A stretch of 64,000 bases of DNA, taken from an uncultured Oscillospiraceae bacterium (GTDB lineage: Bacteria; Bacillota; Clostridia; Oscillospirales; Oscillospiraceae). The DNA is taken from the NCBI GenBank assembly GCA_910587345.1, contig CAJUKH010000017.1:21728-85727 (forward strand), in the 5' to 3' direction. Of the stretch, positions 40,453 to 48,696 are shown one piece after another. Each line of letters begins with the position of its first letter. Position 1 is the first letter of the stretch. The translations under genes and the position numbers were made by a program. The notes beneath the pieces are model-generated. The model saw only the letters and a list, made by a program, of their open reading frames with translations, had not been told where the DNA came from and did not search any database.

Positions 40453-40907
40453 CAGCCCTCGCCCCCTTCCGGCAAAATGGTGATGGTGCGAATGGAGGAC
40501 AGGGGAATGAGGCGGGTTTCCCGCCTGTCCCTTTTCTCCCTGACAAACTCCACATTTGCCCAACCGCCGTCAAAGTCCAGAATGCGGCTCCAGTCACAGA
40601 AAATGAAATCGTTTTCCTCATAAAAGGCCAGCAGGACCTTCCTGCCCACCGCCTCCCGCAAAAGCCGTGTCACCGGGGAGGGGGGCTTGTCCCCCGTCGG
40701 GGACGGCTCGTTGCTGGCCCCCAGCAGGTAGTCGCAGCTCACGCCGAAGAGGGCAGCCATGCGGACGATTTTGTCGGTCTCGGGATAGGCGGTGTCCGAC
40801 TCCCAGCGGCTCACCGCCTGCCGGGTCACCCCCAGCTTTTCCGCCAGCTGCTCCTGGGTCATGTTCTGGCCCCTGCGGGCCTGGGCCAATCTTGCGCCCA
40901 TACTCAT
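40452..40907 (-). CDS. XRE-family regulator with C-terminal beta domain
   Basis: 151 residues. The N-terminal HTH is NMTQEQLAEKLGVTRQAVSR with WESDTAYPETDKI, and a linker follows (70-80). The C-terminal domain (about 82-145) has LLAFYEENDFIFCDWSRILD and TRLIPLSSIRTITI, which resembles the membrane-anchored protein encoded next. GAGGTGAT precedes the ATG. An inverted repeat over the likely promoter suggests autorepression. Both genes are extra insertions in the phoH-ybeY cluster. Confidence 0.85.
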   Translation of the reverse strand: MSMGARLAQARRGQNMTQEQLAEKLGVTRQAVSRWESDTAYPETDKIVRMAALFGVSCDYLLGASNEPSPTGDKPPSPVTRLLREAVGRKVLLAFYEENDFIFCDWSRILDFDGGWANVEFVREKRDRRETRLIPLSSIRTITILPEGGEG

Positions 40908-40945
40908 ATATAATCACCTCACGCTCGGCCCCACGGGGCCGGAAT

Positions 40946-40970
40946 GGGATAAGTATAGAAGACTTGTCCC
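40946..40970. promoter_or_regulatory. Probable XRE operator
   Basis: GGGATAAGT (40946-40954), 7 bases, ACTTGTCCC (40962-40970): 8 of 9 arm positions are complementary. On the - strand TATACT within it is a possible -10 of the XRE gene. Confidence 0.6.
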
Positions 40971-41017
40971 ATTTTGCCCAGGCCCCAGGGGTTTCCATCT
41001 GCAACCTTTGGGTTGCA

Positions 41018-41518
41018 TCACCCCACATGGTCCTCCGAAGGGCTGTTCCGCTCCACTTCCCTCCAGATCTGATAATAGACATAGATATAGTAAATTGCCG
41101 CCCCCAGCCCAATCAGGAGAACTATCAGGGATAGCCTGCTTTCCATCAAAGACAGGAGCGGAGTGGCCAACACCCCCGCAGCCAGCACATACCAGCTTTT
41201 GCGAAACATCCCTGCCCGTCCTTTGTCCTCCACGGTCTCCTCCACCCACAGCACCAGCCGGTAGGTGATCAGCAGCTGGAATACCAAACCGATGGGCAGC
41301 GGAATGCTTCCGCCAAAGATATCAGCAAGCCAGAGTCCCCCGGTAACGAACGCTCCCGCTGCCGCAATGTACCCGGTGATCTTTTTGGATGGGCATTCCT
41401 TTCCCTTTGCGATTCCCATAAAGATAAGAATGTACCCCACAAAGGCCGGGAGCATGTCCACACCATTGATTTTCAGATAAAGAAAAAGGAACAGCAGGCC
41501 GACAAAAATTTTCTTCAT
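41018..41518 (-). CDS. Small polytopic membrane protein
   Basis: 166 residues with about five hydrophobic segments (IFVGLLFLFLYL, PAFVGYILIFMGIA, ITGYIAAAGAFVTGG, PIGLVFQLLITYRLVLW, SWYVLAAGVLATPLLSL, IVLLIGLGAAIYYIYVYY). The family was not recognised. GGGGGAG precedes ATG 41518, 13 bases after the phoH stop, so it belongs to the same transcript. Confidence 0.72.
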   Translation of the reverse strand: MKKIFVGLLFLFLYLKINGVDMLPAFVGYILIFMGIAKGKECPSKKITGYIAAAGAFVTGGLWLADIFGGSIPLPIGLVFQLLITYRLVLWVEETVEDKGRAGMFRKSWYVLAAGVLATPLLSLMESRLSLIVLLIGLGAAIYYIYVYYQIWREVERNSPSEDHVG

Positions 41519-41531
41519 GTTCCGCTCCCCC

Positions 41532-42503
41532 TTATCTTTTTGCCTTCCGCCGCTCCTCGTCCTGCTCGTAGGCCTTAATGATCCGCTGAACAATGACATG
41601 GCGCACCACGTCGGCCCCGGTGAGCTGGCAGATGGCGATGTCCTCCACCCCCTTCAGCACCCGCATGGCCTCCTTCAGCCCGCTGACCTGCTCGTTGGGC
41701 AGGTCGATCTGGGTGATGTCGCCGGTGATGACGATTTTGGAGCCGAAGCCCATTCTCGTCAAAAACATTTTCATCTGCTCCCGGCTGGTATTCTGGGCCT
41801 CGTCCAAAATGATGAAGCTGTCATCCAGGGTCCGGCCCCGCATATAGGCCAGAGGGGCCACCTCGATGTTGCCCCTCTCCAGATACTTCTGGTAGGTCTC
41901 CGCCCCCAGCATCTCAAAAAGAGCGTCGTAGAGGGGCCGCAGGTAGGGGTCCACCTTGCTTTGCAGGTCGCCGGGCAAAAAGCCCAGCCGCTCCCCCGCC
42001 TCCACGGCAGGCCGGGTGAGGATGATACGGTTTATTTCCCCCGCCCGGAAAGCGGCCACGGCGGCGGCCACCGCCAGATAGGTCTTGCCGGTGCCGGCAG
42101 GGCCGATGCCCAGGGTCACCAGATTCTTCCGGATGGCGTCCACATACTTCTTCTGGCCCAGGGTCTTGGCCTTGATGGGCTTTCCCTTGGCGGTGACGCA
42201 GAGCACATCGGCGGAAAACTGCCCGATCTTATCCTCGTTGCCCGTCTTTACCAGATTCAGGATATAGCGCACGTTCTGCTCGGAGATGGTCTCCCCCCGG
42301 CCGATGAGCTTCAAAAGCCCCTCCAGCGCCTTTACGGCATGGATGACCCGCTCGGCATCCTCGCCGGAGACCTTCAGCTCCCCGTCCCGGCTCACCACCG
42401 TGACCCCCAACTCATGCTCGATGATCTTCACGTTCTCGTCCATGGCTCCGAAAAGGTTTACCGCCTCTTCCAGCCGTTCAATGGAAATGCTCTGTTCAAT
42501 CAT
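41532..42503 (-). CDS. phoH: PhoH-family ATPase
   Basis: 323 residues. After an N-terminal KH-like region (1-110) comes the PhoH ATPase: Walker A GIGPAGTGKTYLAVAAAV, LTRPAVEAGERLGFLPGD, FIILDEAQNTSREQMKMFLT and VITGDITQIDLP. It is thought to act in RNA metabolism with YbeY, which lies downstream in the cluster. AAAGGAG precedes ATG 42503; the longer frame is not supported. Confidence 0.95.
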   Translation of the reverse strand: MIEQSISIERLEEAVNLFGAMDENVKIIEHELGVTVVSRDGELKVSGEDAERVIHAVKALEGLLKLIGRGETISEQNVRYILNLVKTGNEDKIGQFSADVLCVTAKGKPIKAKTLGQKKYVDAIRKNLVTLGIGPAGTGKTYLAVAAAVAAFRAGEINRIILTRPAVEAGERLGFLPGDLQSKVDPYLRPLYDALFEMLGAETYQKYLERGNIEVAPLAYMRGRTLDDSFIILDEAQNTSREQMKMFLTRMGFGSKIVITGDITQIDLPNEQVSGLKEAMRVLKGVEDIAICQLTGADVVRHVIVQRIIKAYEQDEERRKAKR

Positions 42504-42534
42504 AAAAGGATCTCCTTTGTATTCCGTCTGTTCC

Positions 42535-43758
42535 CTACGGCGCCGTCTCCGCCGGCACGGCCGGCACAAACCGCCCCAATTCCTCCACACACTCGGCGGT
42601 GAGGGTGACTGCCAACTGTCCATCCGCCACCTCGGCGGAAAAGCTGCGGCTCACCTCCCGTCCGTCCTCTCCCAGCAGGGCGGCCAACTGCTCCGCCAGC
42701 CGCTCTTCCAAAAGGACCCGGGCGGCCCCCTCCTCAACGGGCAGGGATACCGTCTCATACTCCCGCCAGGTCTCCCGGCAGAGAAACACCGGCAGGCCTC
42801 CGCTTTTCGGCTGGGGAAGACACCATGTCCTGCTTATTTTATCATATCTGTCAAAGGGAATTCCACTGTTTTGGAAAAAATTGACCCGCCGCCCCAAAAA
42901 AGTCAGCGACCAACCGCTTTTTTCCTCCCCCGTGTAACGTTTTACCTCCGCCTCCAGAGGGATCACCGCCGTCAGGGTCCGCCAGGTACGGCCCTCCACC
43001 TGTCCCATGGCCCGGACAGGCATCCACAGGATGGGGTTTTCGCTCCACTGGGGCGGGTCCATCTGGATGGAACCACGGATCAGCACATCCCCCGCCAGTA
43101 CCGTGGCTCCCTCCTCCACCGCCGCATCCCCCGACCACGCCTCGATATGGGTGATGATACCGGGGGCTTCGGCCACAATATCCCCCAGAACGGTCTCGTT
43201 CACCGTCTCTGGCCGGGGCAGCGTCTCCTGCACCAGTACCTGCGCCTGAAAGCCCTTGATATTGATGGCCATCCAGGCGATATCCTCCATCCGCAGCACG
43301 GCCTCGTTGGCCACCTCCCGGGCCGCCACACCGGGGCCGTAGGTCCCCGGTCCAAGGCCCAGCCGCTGCAGTTCGGTCAAAATCACCACATCCGCAACCC
43401 TGTGGTTCCCCTCCACCTCCACCACCAGCACAAACCGGGACAGCACCACCGTCACCAGCAGGGCCAGACACAGCCCGGCCAGAAGGGCATACCGGTGGCG
43501 AAAACCCAGCAGGAAGGGAGGCAGTCCCCGCCGACGGCGCCGGGTAACGGTACACATGGTCCGCTCCCCCAGCTCCCCCAGCCCCGCCCGGTCCGTCCAT
43601 GCCACCGTCAGCCGCAGGGTGTGGCTGTCCGGCCACTCCACCCCCCAAAAGGCCACCCCCCGCTGGGCGCAGAGGTTCAGAAACCGCTCCGGAAAGGCCC
43701 CCTGAACCTCCAGCTCCACGCTTCCCCGCAGTAAATTGACTATTTGCCGTACCGCCAT
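42535..43758 (-). CDS. yqfD: Sporulation protein YqfD
   Basis: 407 residues. It has an N-terminal cytosolic domain with RGSVELEVQGAFPERFLNLC, one membrane helix (ALLAGLCLALLVTVVLSRFV near 95), and an outer domain with NLLV-type repeats including LGPGTYGPGV, WMAINIKGFQAQVLV and GIITHIEAWSGDAAVEEGAT. Made in the mother cell under sigma E in Bacillus and needed for efficient sporulation. The position next to yqfC and phoH confirms the call. ATG 43758 is preceded by GGAAAGGAG; the frame continues to 43797. Confidence 0.92.
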   Translation of the reverse strand: MAVRQIVNLLRGSVELEVQGAFPERFLNLCAQRGVAFWGVEWPDSHTLRLTVAWTDRAGLGELGERTMCTVTRRRRRGLPPFLLGFRHRYALLAGLCLALLVTVVLSRFVLVVEVEGNHRVADVVILTELQRLGLGPGTYGPGVAAREVANEAVLRMEDIAWMAINIKGFQAQVLVQETLPRPETVNETVLGDIVAEAPGIITHIEAWSGDAAVEEGATVLAGDVLIRGSIQMDPPQWSENPILWMPVRAMGQVEGRTWRTLTAVIPLEAEVKRYTGEEKSGWSLTFLGRRVNFFQNSGIPFDRYDKISRTWCLPQPKSGGLPVFLCRETWREYETVSLPVEEGAARVLLEERLAEQLAALLGEDGREVSRSFSAEVADGQLAVTLTAECVEELGRFVPAVPAETAP

Positions 43759-43916
43759 GGGCTTTTCTCCTTTCCCTTGCCATGTCAGGCTTCGCATCGT
43801 TCTCCCCGCAAGTGTGCCTTCCCTCCGTCTGGGCCGGGTCTCCGGGCCGCTCAGCGGCCCTGCCCCCGGCCTCGCTCTGGTCCAGCCCCCTGGCAGAACG
43901 GCGCCGCCCCTTCTGC

Positions 43917-44195
43917 CTACTCCAGTTCCACCGCCGTCACCGTGCCGGTGATGAGCAGTTCATCCCCGTTCATGGCTTTCAGCTCCAACCCGTCCCCTTT
44001 GACCTTGATGAGCAGTTTTCCGCCGCTGACAATGATCTCTTCCCGGCCGTAGGCCAAAATACCCTTGTGGTTTTCCATCCGCACCTCGTGCCGGCCGGTC
44101 ACCTCCACCCGGGGCAGCCCCGTGGCCTCCACCGGAATATCCAACGCCTGGGCGGTCCGCTCCAAAAAGCCCTCCCGCCGCGGTCTTTTTCCCAT
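43917..44195 (-). CDS. yqfC: Sporulation protein YqfC
   Basis: 92 residues: ALDIPVEATGLPRVEVTGRH, MENHKGILAYGREEIIV and LLIKVKGDGLELKAM match YqfC, a sigma-E-controlled protein of unknown mechanism that precedes yqfD. The ATG at 44195 gives the usual N-terminus, GKRPRREGFLER; an in-frame ATG at 44210 has a poorer site. It heads the yqfC-yqfD-phoH cluster. The sequence GGCATTTT-N14-CATAAGAAT just upstream could be a weak sigma-E promoter. Confidence 0.88.
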   Translation of the reverse strand: MGKRPRREGFLERTAQALDIPVEATGLPRVEVTGRHEVRMENHKGILAYGREEIIVSGGKLLIKVKGDGLELKAMNGDELLITGTVTAVELE

Positions 44196-44355
44196 ACAAA
44201 ACGCCCCCATTCCTGCTATTCTTATGTGCGGCGGGGCGGGAAAATGCCCCTCTGCCGACAGGGAAAACACACACCCGAGTGGGTCCACTTTACATTTGGG
44301 GAAACACCCTGCCAAATTTTTAATATGCGGAACATTCCGACAGGACCAAAGGGAC

Positions 44356-44385
44356 AAAAAAGAGGTCTGCGGATATCCGCAGACC
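44356..44385 (-). terminator. Terminator of the two-helix membrane protein gene
   Basis: A 9-bp perfect stem (GGTCTGCGG / CCGCAGACC, 44364-44385) followed on the - strand by six T residues. Confidence 0.85.
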
Positions 44386-44391
44386 CCTGAT

Positions 44392-45102
44392 CTAATCCTT
44401 TTCTGCTGGTTTCCCCTTTTGCCGCCGGCCTCCGACGGTCATCACCGCAAATCCGCCCACCGCCAAAACAGCCAGCCGCAGGGCAAGGTCCGGCATCCAG
44501 TTCACCTTTCCGTGGCGGTACATATCCAGCACATATACCGTATCCACTTCGTAGTCCTCCGCCATCCGCTCCAGCATCCGCCGCTCCTCGGTGGTGGTGT
44601 GGCGGACCGTGCCGGCGGGATACTTCCCACCCATCAGGGTCAGGTAGTCGTCAAAGTAGGTACAGAGATAGGTGCCATCGTCCAATTCCAGCAGATAGTA
44701 GCGGTTATAGAAGCCACCCACCACGCTCTGAACGGCTCTGGCCCACGGGGAAAGCGGGTAATCGGCGGCGATGTATTCCGAGACGTACACGCTGCCTCTT
44801 CCGGGGCCGTTTCTATGGTGAATACCCGCCTGACCCGGGTCCCGCAGCCGGGCCAGAGGACAAGCCACCCGCTGGCCGCCGGACACGGTGGCGGGAGTGC
44901 CGGACAGGAAGAATGCCTCCACCTCCTCCTGCCGTCGAAGAAGGGAAACACTGTCATCGGGCCGCTGCCCCTGCCCGCTCCCCTCCCCGGCCCACAAATC
45001 ATAAAGCCATCCGGTAGGAGCGGCCAGCAGCACCCAAAGGGCAAGGAGGGTACACAAGCCCTTACGCAAAAAGGTAAAAAGGGAGAACTTCTCTTTTTTC
45101 AT
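44392..45102 (-). CDS. Membrane protein with extracytoplasmic domain
   Basis: 236 residues: a short basic start, one helix (LCTLLALWVLLAAPTGWLYD), an outer domain (about 45-200) with YYLLELDDGTYLCTYFDDYL, and a second helix near the C-terminus (LALRLAVLAVGGFAVMTVGG) with a basic tail KGKPAEKD. The family was not recognised. It is preceded by a small GRAM/PH-like protein gene 15 bases upstream and may form an operon with it. Confidence 0.72.
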   Translation of the reverse strand: MKKEKFSLFTFLRKGLCTLLALWVLLAAPTGWLYDLWAGEGSGQGQRPDDSVSLLRRQEEVEAFFLSGTPATVSGGQRVACPLARLRDPGQAGIHHRNGPGRGSVYVSEYIAADYPLSPWARAVQSVVGGFYNRYYLLELDDGTYLCTYFDDYLTLMGGKYPAGTVRHTTTEERRMLERMAEDYEVDTVYVLDMYRHGKVNWMPDLALRLAVLAVGGFAVMTVGGRRQKGKPAEKD

Positions 45103-45117
45103 CTGCCCACCCCTCTT

Positions 45118-45444
45118 TTACAGTTCCCTGACCCCCGCCTGCCGCAGCCAGTCCTGCAGTTTTTTGGAGGGAAACCCGGTGAATACAAAAGTCTCCCCCG
45201 CCTTACTGTGGATGGTCACCGAGGTAATAAGGCCCTTTTTCACGGAAAACCCCTTGATTTCCCCAAGGGGCAGGTCCATCTCCATCGTTCCCATTCCAAG
45301 CAATGTAACGTAAAAGCAGGCCCGCTGATCGGTGACATAGATATGCCCGCTGATGGGTCTGGTGTTGAGGTACTGCCTTTGATGGATGGCCATCTGGCCC
45401 TTGCCGATCAGGGTTTCGCCAGGGTTCAGTTCAAACTTTGCCAT
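45118..45444 (-). CDS. Small GRAM/PH-like domain protein
   Basis: 108 residues: a beta-rich fold with GETLIGKGQMAIHQR, HIYVTDQRACFYVTLLGMGT, EIKGFSVKKGLITSVTIHSK and FVFTGFPSKKLQDWL, the arrangement of GRAM or bacterial PH domains (seven strands and a C-terminal helix). It may bind lipid or protein. AGGAGG lies 7 bases before ATG 45444. It is followed by the two-helix membrane protein. Confidence 0.75.
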   Translation of the reverse strand: MAKFELNPGETLIGKGQMAIHQRQYLNTRPISGHIYVTDQRACFYVTLLGMGTMEMDLPLGEIKGFSVKKGLITSVTIHSKAGETFVFTGFPSKKLQDWLRQAGVREL

Positions 45445-45560
45445 GAAAATTTCCTCCTGTCTCTGTACAGACTTCATTCTCTCCTGTCAACCAGGATACA
45501 TTTTCAGTATATCACTTCATTTTCCCATGTCAAGGCAAACAAAAGGTTTGTTCCAGCGCA

Positions 45561-45589
45561 GAAAAGGCCTGCGGCGAACGCCGTAGGCC
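45561..45589 (-). terminator. Terminator of the small XRE repressor gene
   Basis: GGCCTGCGGCG / CGCCGTAGGCC arms (45566-45576, 45579-45589) followed on the - strand by TTTTCT. Confidence 0.75.
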
Positions 45590-45605
45590 CTCTTTCTGTC
45601 ATCTC

Positions 45606-45833
45606 CTATTTTGCTTTTCCATAAGGCTTCTGGACATCGACCCGGCCCAAAATATAGTCCGTTGAGGTATCGTACAAATCCGCCAACGCAAGAAGCAGGT
45701 CTGTTGGAATATCCCGGTATCCCTGTTCATAGCGAAAATACTGCGGCTGTGTAATATTCAGAATCGCCGCAAGTTGTCGCTGTGTCAAATCATGATCCTC
45801 CCTCAACTCCCGAATTCTCTTATAATACCCCAT
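45606..45833 (-). CDS. XRE-family repressor of the adjacent surface-protein module
   Basis: 75 residues, a single Cro/C1-type HTH: RELREDHDLTQRQLAAILNI with TQPQYFRYEQGYRDIP, then LLLALADLYDTSTDYILGR. ATG 45833 is taken because GGGAG lies 8 bases upstream. It is divergent from the SLH gene, and GATATC-type palindromes flank the promoter between them, so it most likely represses both itself and that module. Confidence 0.85.
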   Translation of the reverse strand: MGYYKRIRELREDHDLTQRQLAAILNITQPQYFRYEQGYRDIPTDLLLALADLYDTSTDYILGRVDVQKPYGKAK

Positions 45834-45846
45834 TGCATACACTCCC

Positions 45847-45921
45847 GATATCCAATCAGATATCTTGACAATACAGGATAGCTGTGCAATAATAATTATA
45901 TGATATCCATTTGGATATCAT
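45847..45921 (+). promoter_or_regulatory. Promoter of the SLH module with two GATATC-type operators
   Basis: TTGACA (45865-45870) and AATAAT (45888-45893), 17-bp spacer. Upstream is GATATC-N6-GATATC (45847-45864). Downstream is a 10-bp inverted repeat ATGATATCCA / TGGATATCAT with a 2-base centre (45900-45921). The sites bracket the promoter as repressor operators would. Confidence 0.72.
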
Positions 45922-45946
45922 ACTTTATCAAATAGGAGGTTCACAA

Positions 45947-47062
45947 ATGAAACGCTATGTCTCTCTACTCCTTTCCCTCACCCTTCTTCTGTCATGTACT
46001 CCCATCAGTCATGCAGCCAGTGAAGAAGCGGTGCAGGCCGCACAGTCCCTTTATGAATTGGGGTTATTCAATGGAACGGGAACCAACCCTGACGGCACCC
46101 CCACCTTTGACTTGGATCGTGCTCCCACTCGTCAGGAGGCCATCATCATGTTGGTTCGGCTGTTGGGAAAGGAGGAGGAAGCCAAAGCCGGAACCTGGGA
46201 AACTCCCTTCACCGATGTGGACAATTGGGCCAAGCCCTATGTGGGATATGCCTATACCAATGGTCTGACCACCGGCACAGGGGATAACACCTTCGGCAGT
46301 GCCGACACCGTCACTGCCAGCCAATACCTGACCTTTGTCCTCCGTGCGCTGGGATACGAGAGCGGAACGGATTTTCAGTGGGACAAGGCGTGGGAAAAGT
46401 CGGATGAGATTGGATTGACAGATGGGCGGTACAACGCTAATACTTCTAATTTTATCCGAGGTGATGTAGCAATTATCTCAAAAGGTGCTTCTGATATACT
46501 GTTAGCTATTCAAGATACTAATAAAGATTCCCATCCTACAGAGTCCATATCGAATACATCCAAAGGCTTTTACTCTGATGTAAATCTGATGGTAGCCCAC
46601 TTAATTTCTTATAAAAATAAATTCTATGAAATAAGTGCCAGGTTTCCAATGATCCTCTACTATCTCAATTCTGATAATGAAATTTATGTCTCTGGCGACG
46701 ACGACCTATGGTACCTATTTGATTTTGAGCAGAGGCAAACTGAAAATCCATTTGTATCAGGTATCGCACATTTTTATTGGACGCAAGATGCAATAATAAG
46801 TTCAAGCCACAAGAAAGAATACTCGTCTCCAACAGAGTATATTACCATAACCTCTTTTGAGCAAGATGGAAAAATTTATACAGGGATACCTGTTGGAGAA
46901 TATCAAGATGGTGACTATGGTGTCCACAACAATGTGCGGTTTGCCGTTGACGACGGCTTGGTGTATTTTAATATTAATGACCTATCCGACTATTTTGGCT
47001 TGGATTACTATTTTTATCCTGATAGTGAAAACAACGATTGTATAGTTATTGTCGATAAATAA
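45947..47062 (+). CDS. Secreted protein with N-terminal SLH repeats and unknown C-terminal domain
   Basis: 371 residues. The signal peptide ends near residue 25 (CTPISHAAS). Two SLH repeats follow (about 28-140: LYELGLFNGTGTNPDGTPTF, YVGYAYTNGLTTGTGDNTFG). The rest (about 180-371) is an aromatic, acidic beta-type domain with DLWYLFDFEQRQTENPF and DLSDYFGLDYYFYPDSENND. GC falls sharply at about 46430, exactly where the SLH part ends, so the gene looks like a host SLH anchor joined to a foreign domain. AGGAGGT precedes the ATG. It is probably controlled by the divergent XRE repressor. Confidence 0.82.
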   Translation: MKRYVSLLLSLTLLLSCTPISHAASEEAVQAAQSLYELGLFNGTGTNPDGTPTFDLDRAPTRQEAIIMLVRLLGKEEEAKAGTWETPFTDVDNWAKPYVGYAYTNGLTTGTGDNTFGSADTVTASQYLTFVLRALGYESGTDFQWDKAWEKSDEIGLTDGRYNANTSNFIRGDVAIISKGASDILLAIQDTNKDSHPTESISNTSKGFYSDVNLMVAHLISYKNKFYEISARFPMILYYLNSDNEIYVSGDDDLWYLFDFEQRQTENPFVSGIAHFYWTQDAIISSSHKKEYSSPTEYITITSFEQDGKIYTGIPVGEYQDGDYGVHNNVRFAVDDGLVYFNINDLSDYFGLDYYFYPDSENNDCIVIVDK

Positions 47063-47099
47063 GTGAGAAAACACTTACAGTATGAAAGGAAGTTCCAAC

Positions 47100-47516
47100 A
47101 TGGATTTATTACATCAATTGATCAAAAGTCAACCATTTATTTACCTAATTGGTGAAAACTATTACCTTATCTCTAACGCCATTTTTCAAGAATGTTCTGG
47201 CGAAGATATCACTTTTGCAAAGAAGTTTGTTGACGAGGTCAACGGCGTTATCTCTCTCCATAATCATAGAATATTACAGCAAAGAGATGTGGAGGATTTC
47301 AATAGGCTTTATGATGAAATTAAGAAAAGAGAGGTTCAATCTGCACAAACTCCCAAAGAAGTAGCATATAACCTTGAAAAATTTTTGTTGCGCCTGAAGA
47401 AAGAGAATCCCAACGAAATTGAAAGTATTCAAAAACAACGCCTGAATTTGGTCACACTCTTAGATTTGCAAATGGATATTGCGTATGTTGGGAATGCGGA
47501 GATAAAAAGAGAATAA
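47100..47516 (+). CDS. Hypothetical AT-rich cytoplasmic protein
   Basis: 138 residues, mainly helical: FIYLIGENYYLISNAIFQEC, FVDEVNGVISLHNHRILQQR, FNRLYDEIKKREV, KFLLRLKKENPNEIE. No signal, no membrane helix, no known family. AGGAAG lies 8 bases before ATG 47100, 37 bases after the SLH gene, so it is the second gene of that operon. Low GC, as in the C-terminal part of its neighbour. It could be a cytosolic partner or protector for that protein (inference). Confidence 0.7.
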   Translation: MDLLHQLIKSQPFIYLIGENYYLISNAIFQECSGEDITFAKKFVDEVNGVISLHNHRILQQRDVEDFNRLYDEIKKREVQSAQTPKEVAYNLEKFLLRLKKENPNEIESIQKQRLNLVTLLDLQMDIAYVGNAEIKRE

Positions 47517-47523
47517 TAAATCG

Positions 47524-47552
47524 AAGAGCCGGGAGCAATGCTCCCGGCTCTT
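47524..47552. terminator. Bidirectional terminator
   Basis: A perfect 13-bp stem AAGAGCCGGGAGC / GCTCCCGGCTCTT with a 3-base loop between the SLH module (+) and cca (-). Confidence 0.88.
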
Positions 47553-47553
47553 C

Positions 47554-48546
47554 TTACAACAATTCCTTCAACTTTTCCTTTGTGTTCTCCCCCGGCTTTT
47601 TCAGCACGTGGAGGGCCAACCGTTTCTGGGCAGCGCTGATTTGGGGACCCTCCAGCCCCAACTCCATCAAATCCCCGGGCTTCAGCGCCAGCGTGGGGAT
47701 GATAGCCGCCTCGGGGTGCTCCACCGCCCGCCTTAATTTCCGCTCCACGGGCAGGATCGCAATGGGAAAGCCGGTGGCATTGCAGAATCCCCGCCAGCGG
47801 GCTTCCGGGGTGGCAGGCAGGGCGGGCAGGGCGGCCAGGCCGGACAGGTCCGCCCCTGCCGGGAACGCATACAAATGGTCCAAAAGTCCCGTCTCTATCA
47901 TCTCCCCCGCCACCTGAGGCCGGGGAGAGAGAAGGGTCTTTTCCACCTCCGCCCGGAGCCGCTCCCGGGATACCTTCTCCACCCGGTGGGCATTGGCCCG
48001 GAGGGCCCTCCCCGTCTTCTCTTCCAGTTCAAAGCCCAACTGGGCTTTGAACCGCAGGGCCCGGAGCATCCGCAGGGCATCCTCGGAAAATCGTCTCTCC
48101 GCCTTCCCCACACAGCGGATAAGGCCGCTTTTCAGGTCCTCCCGTCCTCCAAAGGGGTCCACCACCGTCCCATCCTCGGCCAGAGCCATGGCGTTGATGG
48201 TAAAGTCCCGCCGGGACAGGTCCTCCGTCAGCCCCACGTCAAAGGTCACGGCGTCCGGGTGCCGTGCGTCGGCGTAGCCCCCCTCCCGGCGGAAGGTGGT
48301 GATCTCCACGTTGCCGCTGACCGTGGGCACCGTCACCGTACCGTGGGCAAGGCCGGTGGGGACTGCGGCCGGAAAGAGGGCCATGACCTCCTCCGGCAAA
48401 GCGGCGGTACAGAGGTCCACGTCCCCCGCCTCCCGGCCCAGCAGGCGGTCCCGGACCCACCCCCCCACCGGGTAGGCCGCTTTTCCCGCCGCCTTCAGTT
48501 GTGCCAAACACTCCGCCGGCCCGGCGGGCAGGTCCTTCCACGTCAT
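47554..48546 (-). CDS. cca: tRNA nucleotidyltransferase (CCA-adding enzyme)
   Basis: 330 residues. The N-terminal class II nucleotidyltransferase has YPVGGWVRDRLLGREAGDVD, with the GG and DxD motifs (DVDLCTAALPEE), then RDFTINAMAL and DPFGGREDLKSGLIRCVG. The RNA-binding domain has RFSEDALRMLRALRFKAQLG. It adds or repairs the CCA end of tRNA; some relatives add only A or CC. ATG 48546 has AAAGGAGG; the frame running on through murC is a shadow. Confidence 0.93.
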   Translation of the reverse strand: MTWKDLPAGPAECLAQLKAAGKAAYPVGGWVRDRLLGREAGDVDLCTAALPEEVMALFPAAVPTGLAHGTVTVPTVSGNVEITTFRREGGYADARHPDAVTFDVGLTEDLSRRDFTINAMALAEDGTVVDPFGGREDLKSGLIRCVGKAERRFSEDALRMLRALRFKAQLGFELEEKTGRALRANAHRVEKVSRERLRAEVEKTLLSPRPQVAGEMIETGLLDHLYAFPAGADLSGLAALPALPATPEARWRGFCNATGFPIAILPVERKLRRAVEHPEAAIIPTLALKPGDLMELGLEGPQISAAQKRLALHVLKKPGENTKEKLKELL

Positions 48547-48564
48547 GGTTTTCCTCCTTTTTTC

Positions 48565-48627
48565 GGTATAGAGCTTCCCTCTTTTGTGTACAATGTTCTT
48601 GCCAATTCCTGCCCCATGTTCTATAAT
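48565..48627. promoter_or_regulatory. Back-to-back promoters of cca and murC
   Basis: For cca (-): TTGTAC (48593-48588) and TATACC (48570-48565), 17-bp spacer. For murC (+): TTGCCA (48599-48604) and TATAAT (48622-48627), 17-bp spacer. The two -35 boxes are only 5 bp apart, so polymerases compete for the region. Confidence 0.7.
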
Positions 48628-48696
48628 AGGGACAAATAGGGGACTTTTCCCCGGTTTTGGATTTTCATACCTTCCATTGACAAAGGTTGTGTTGAT

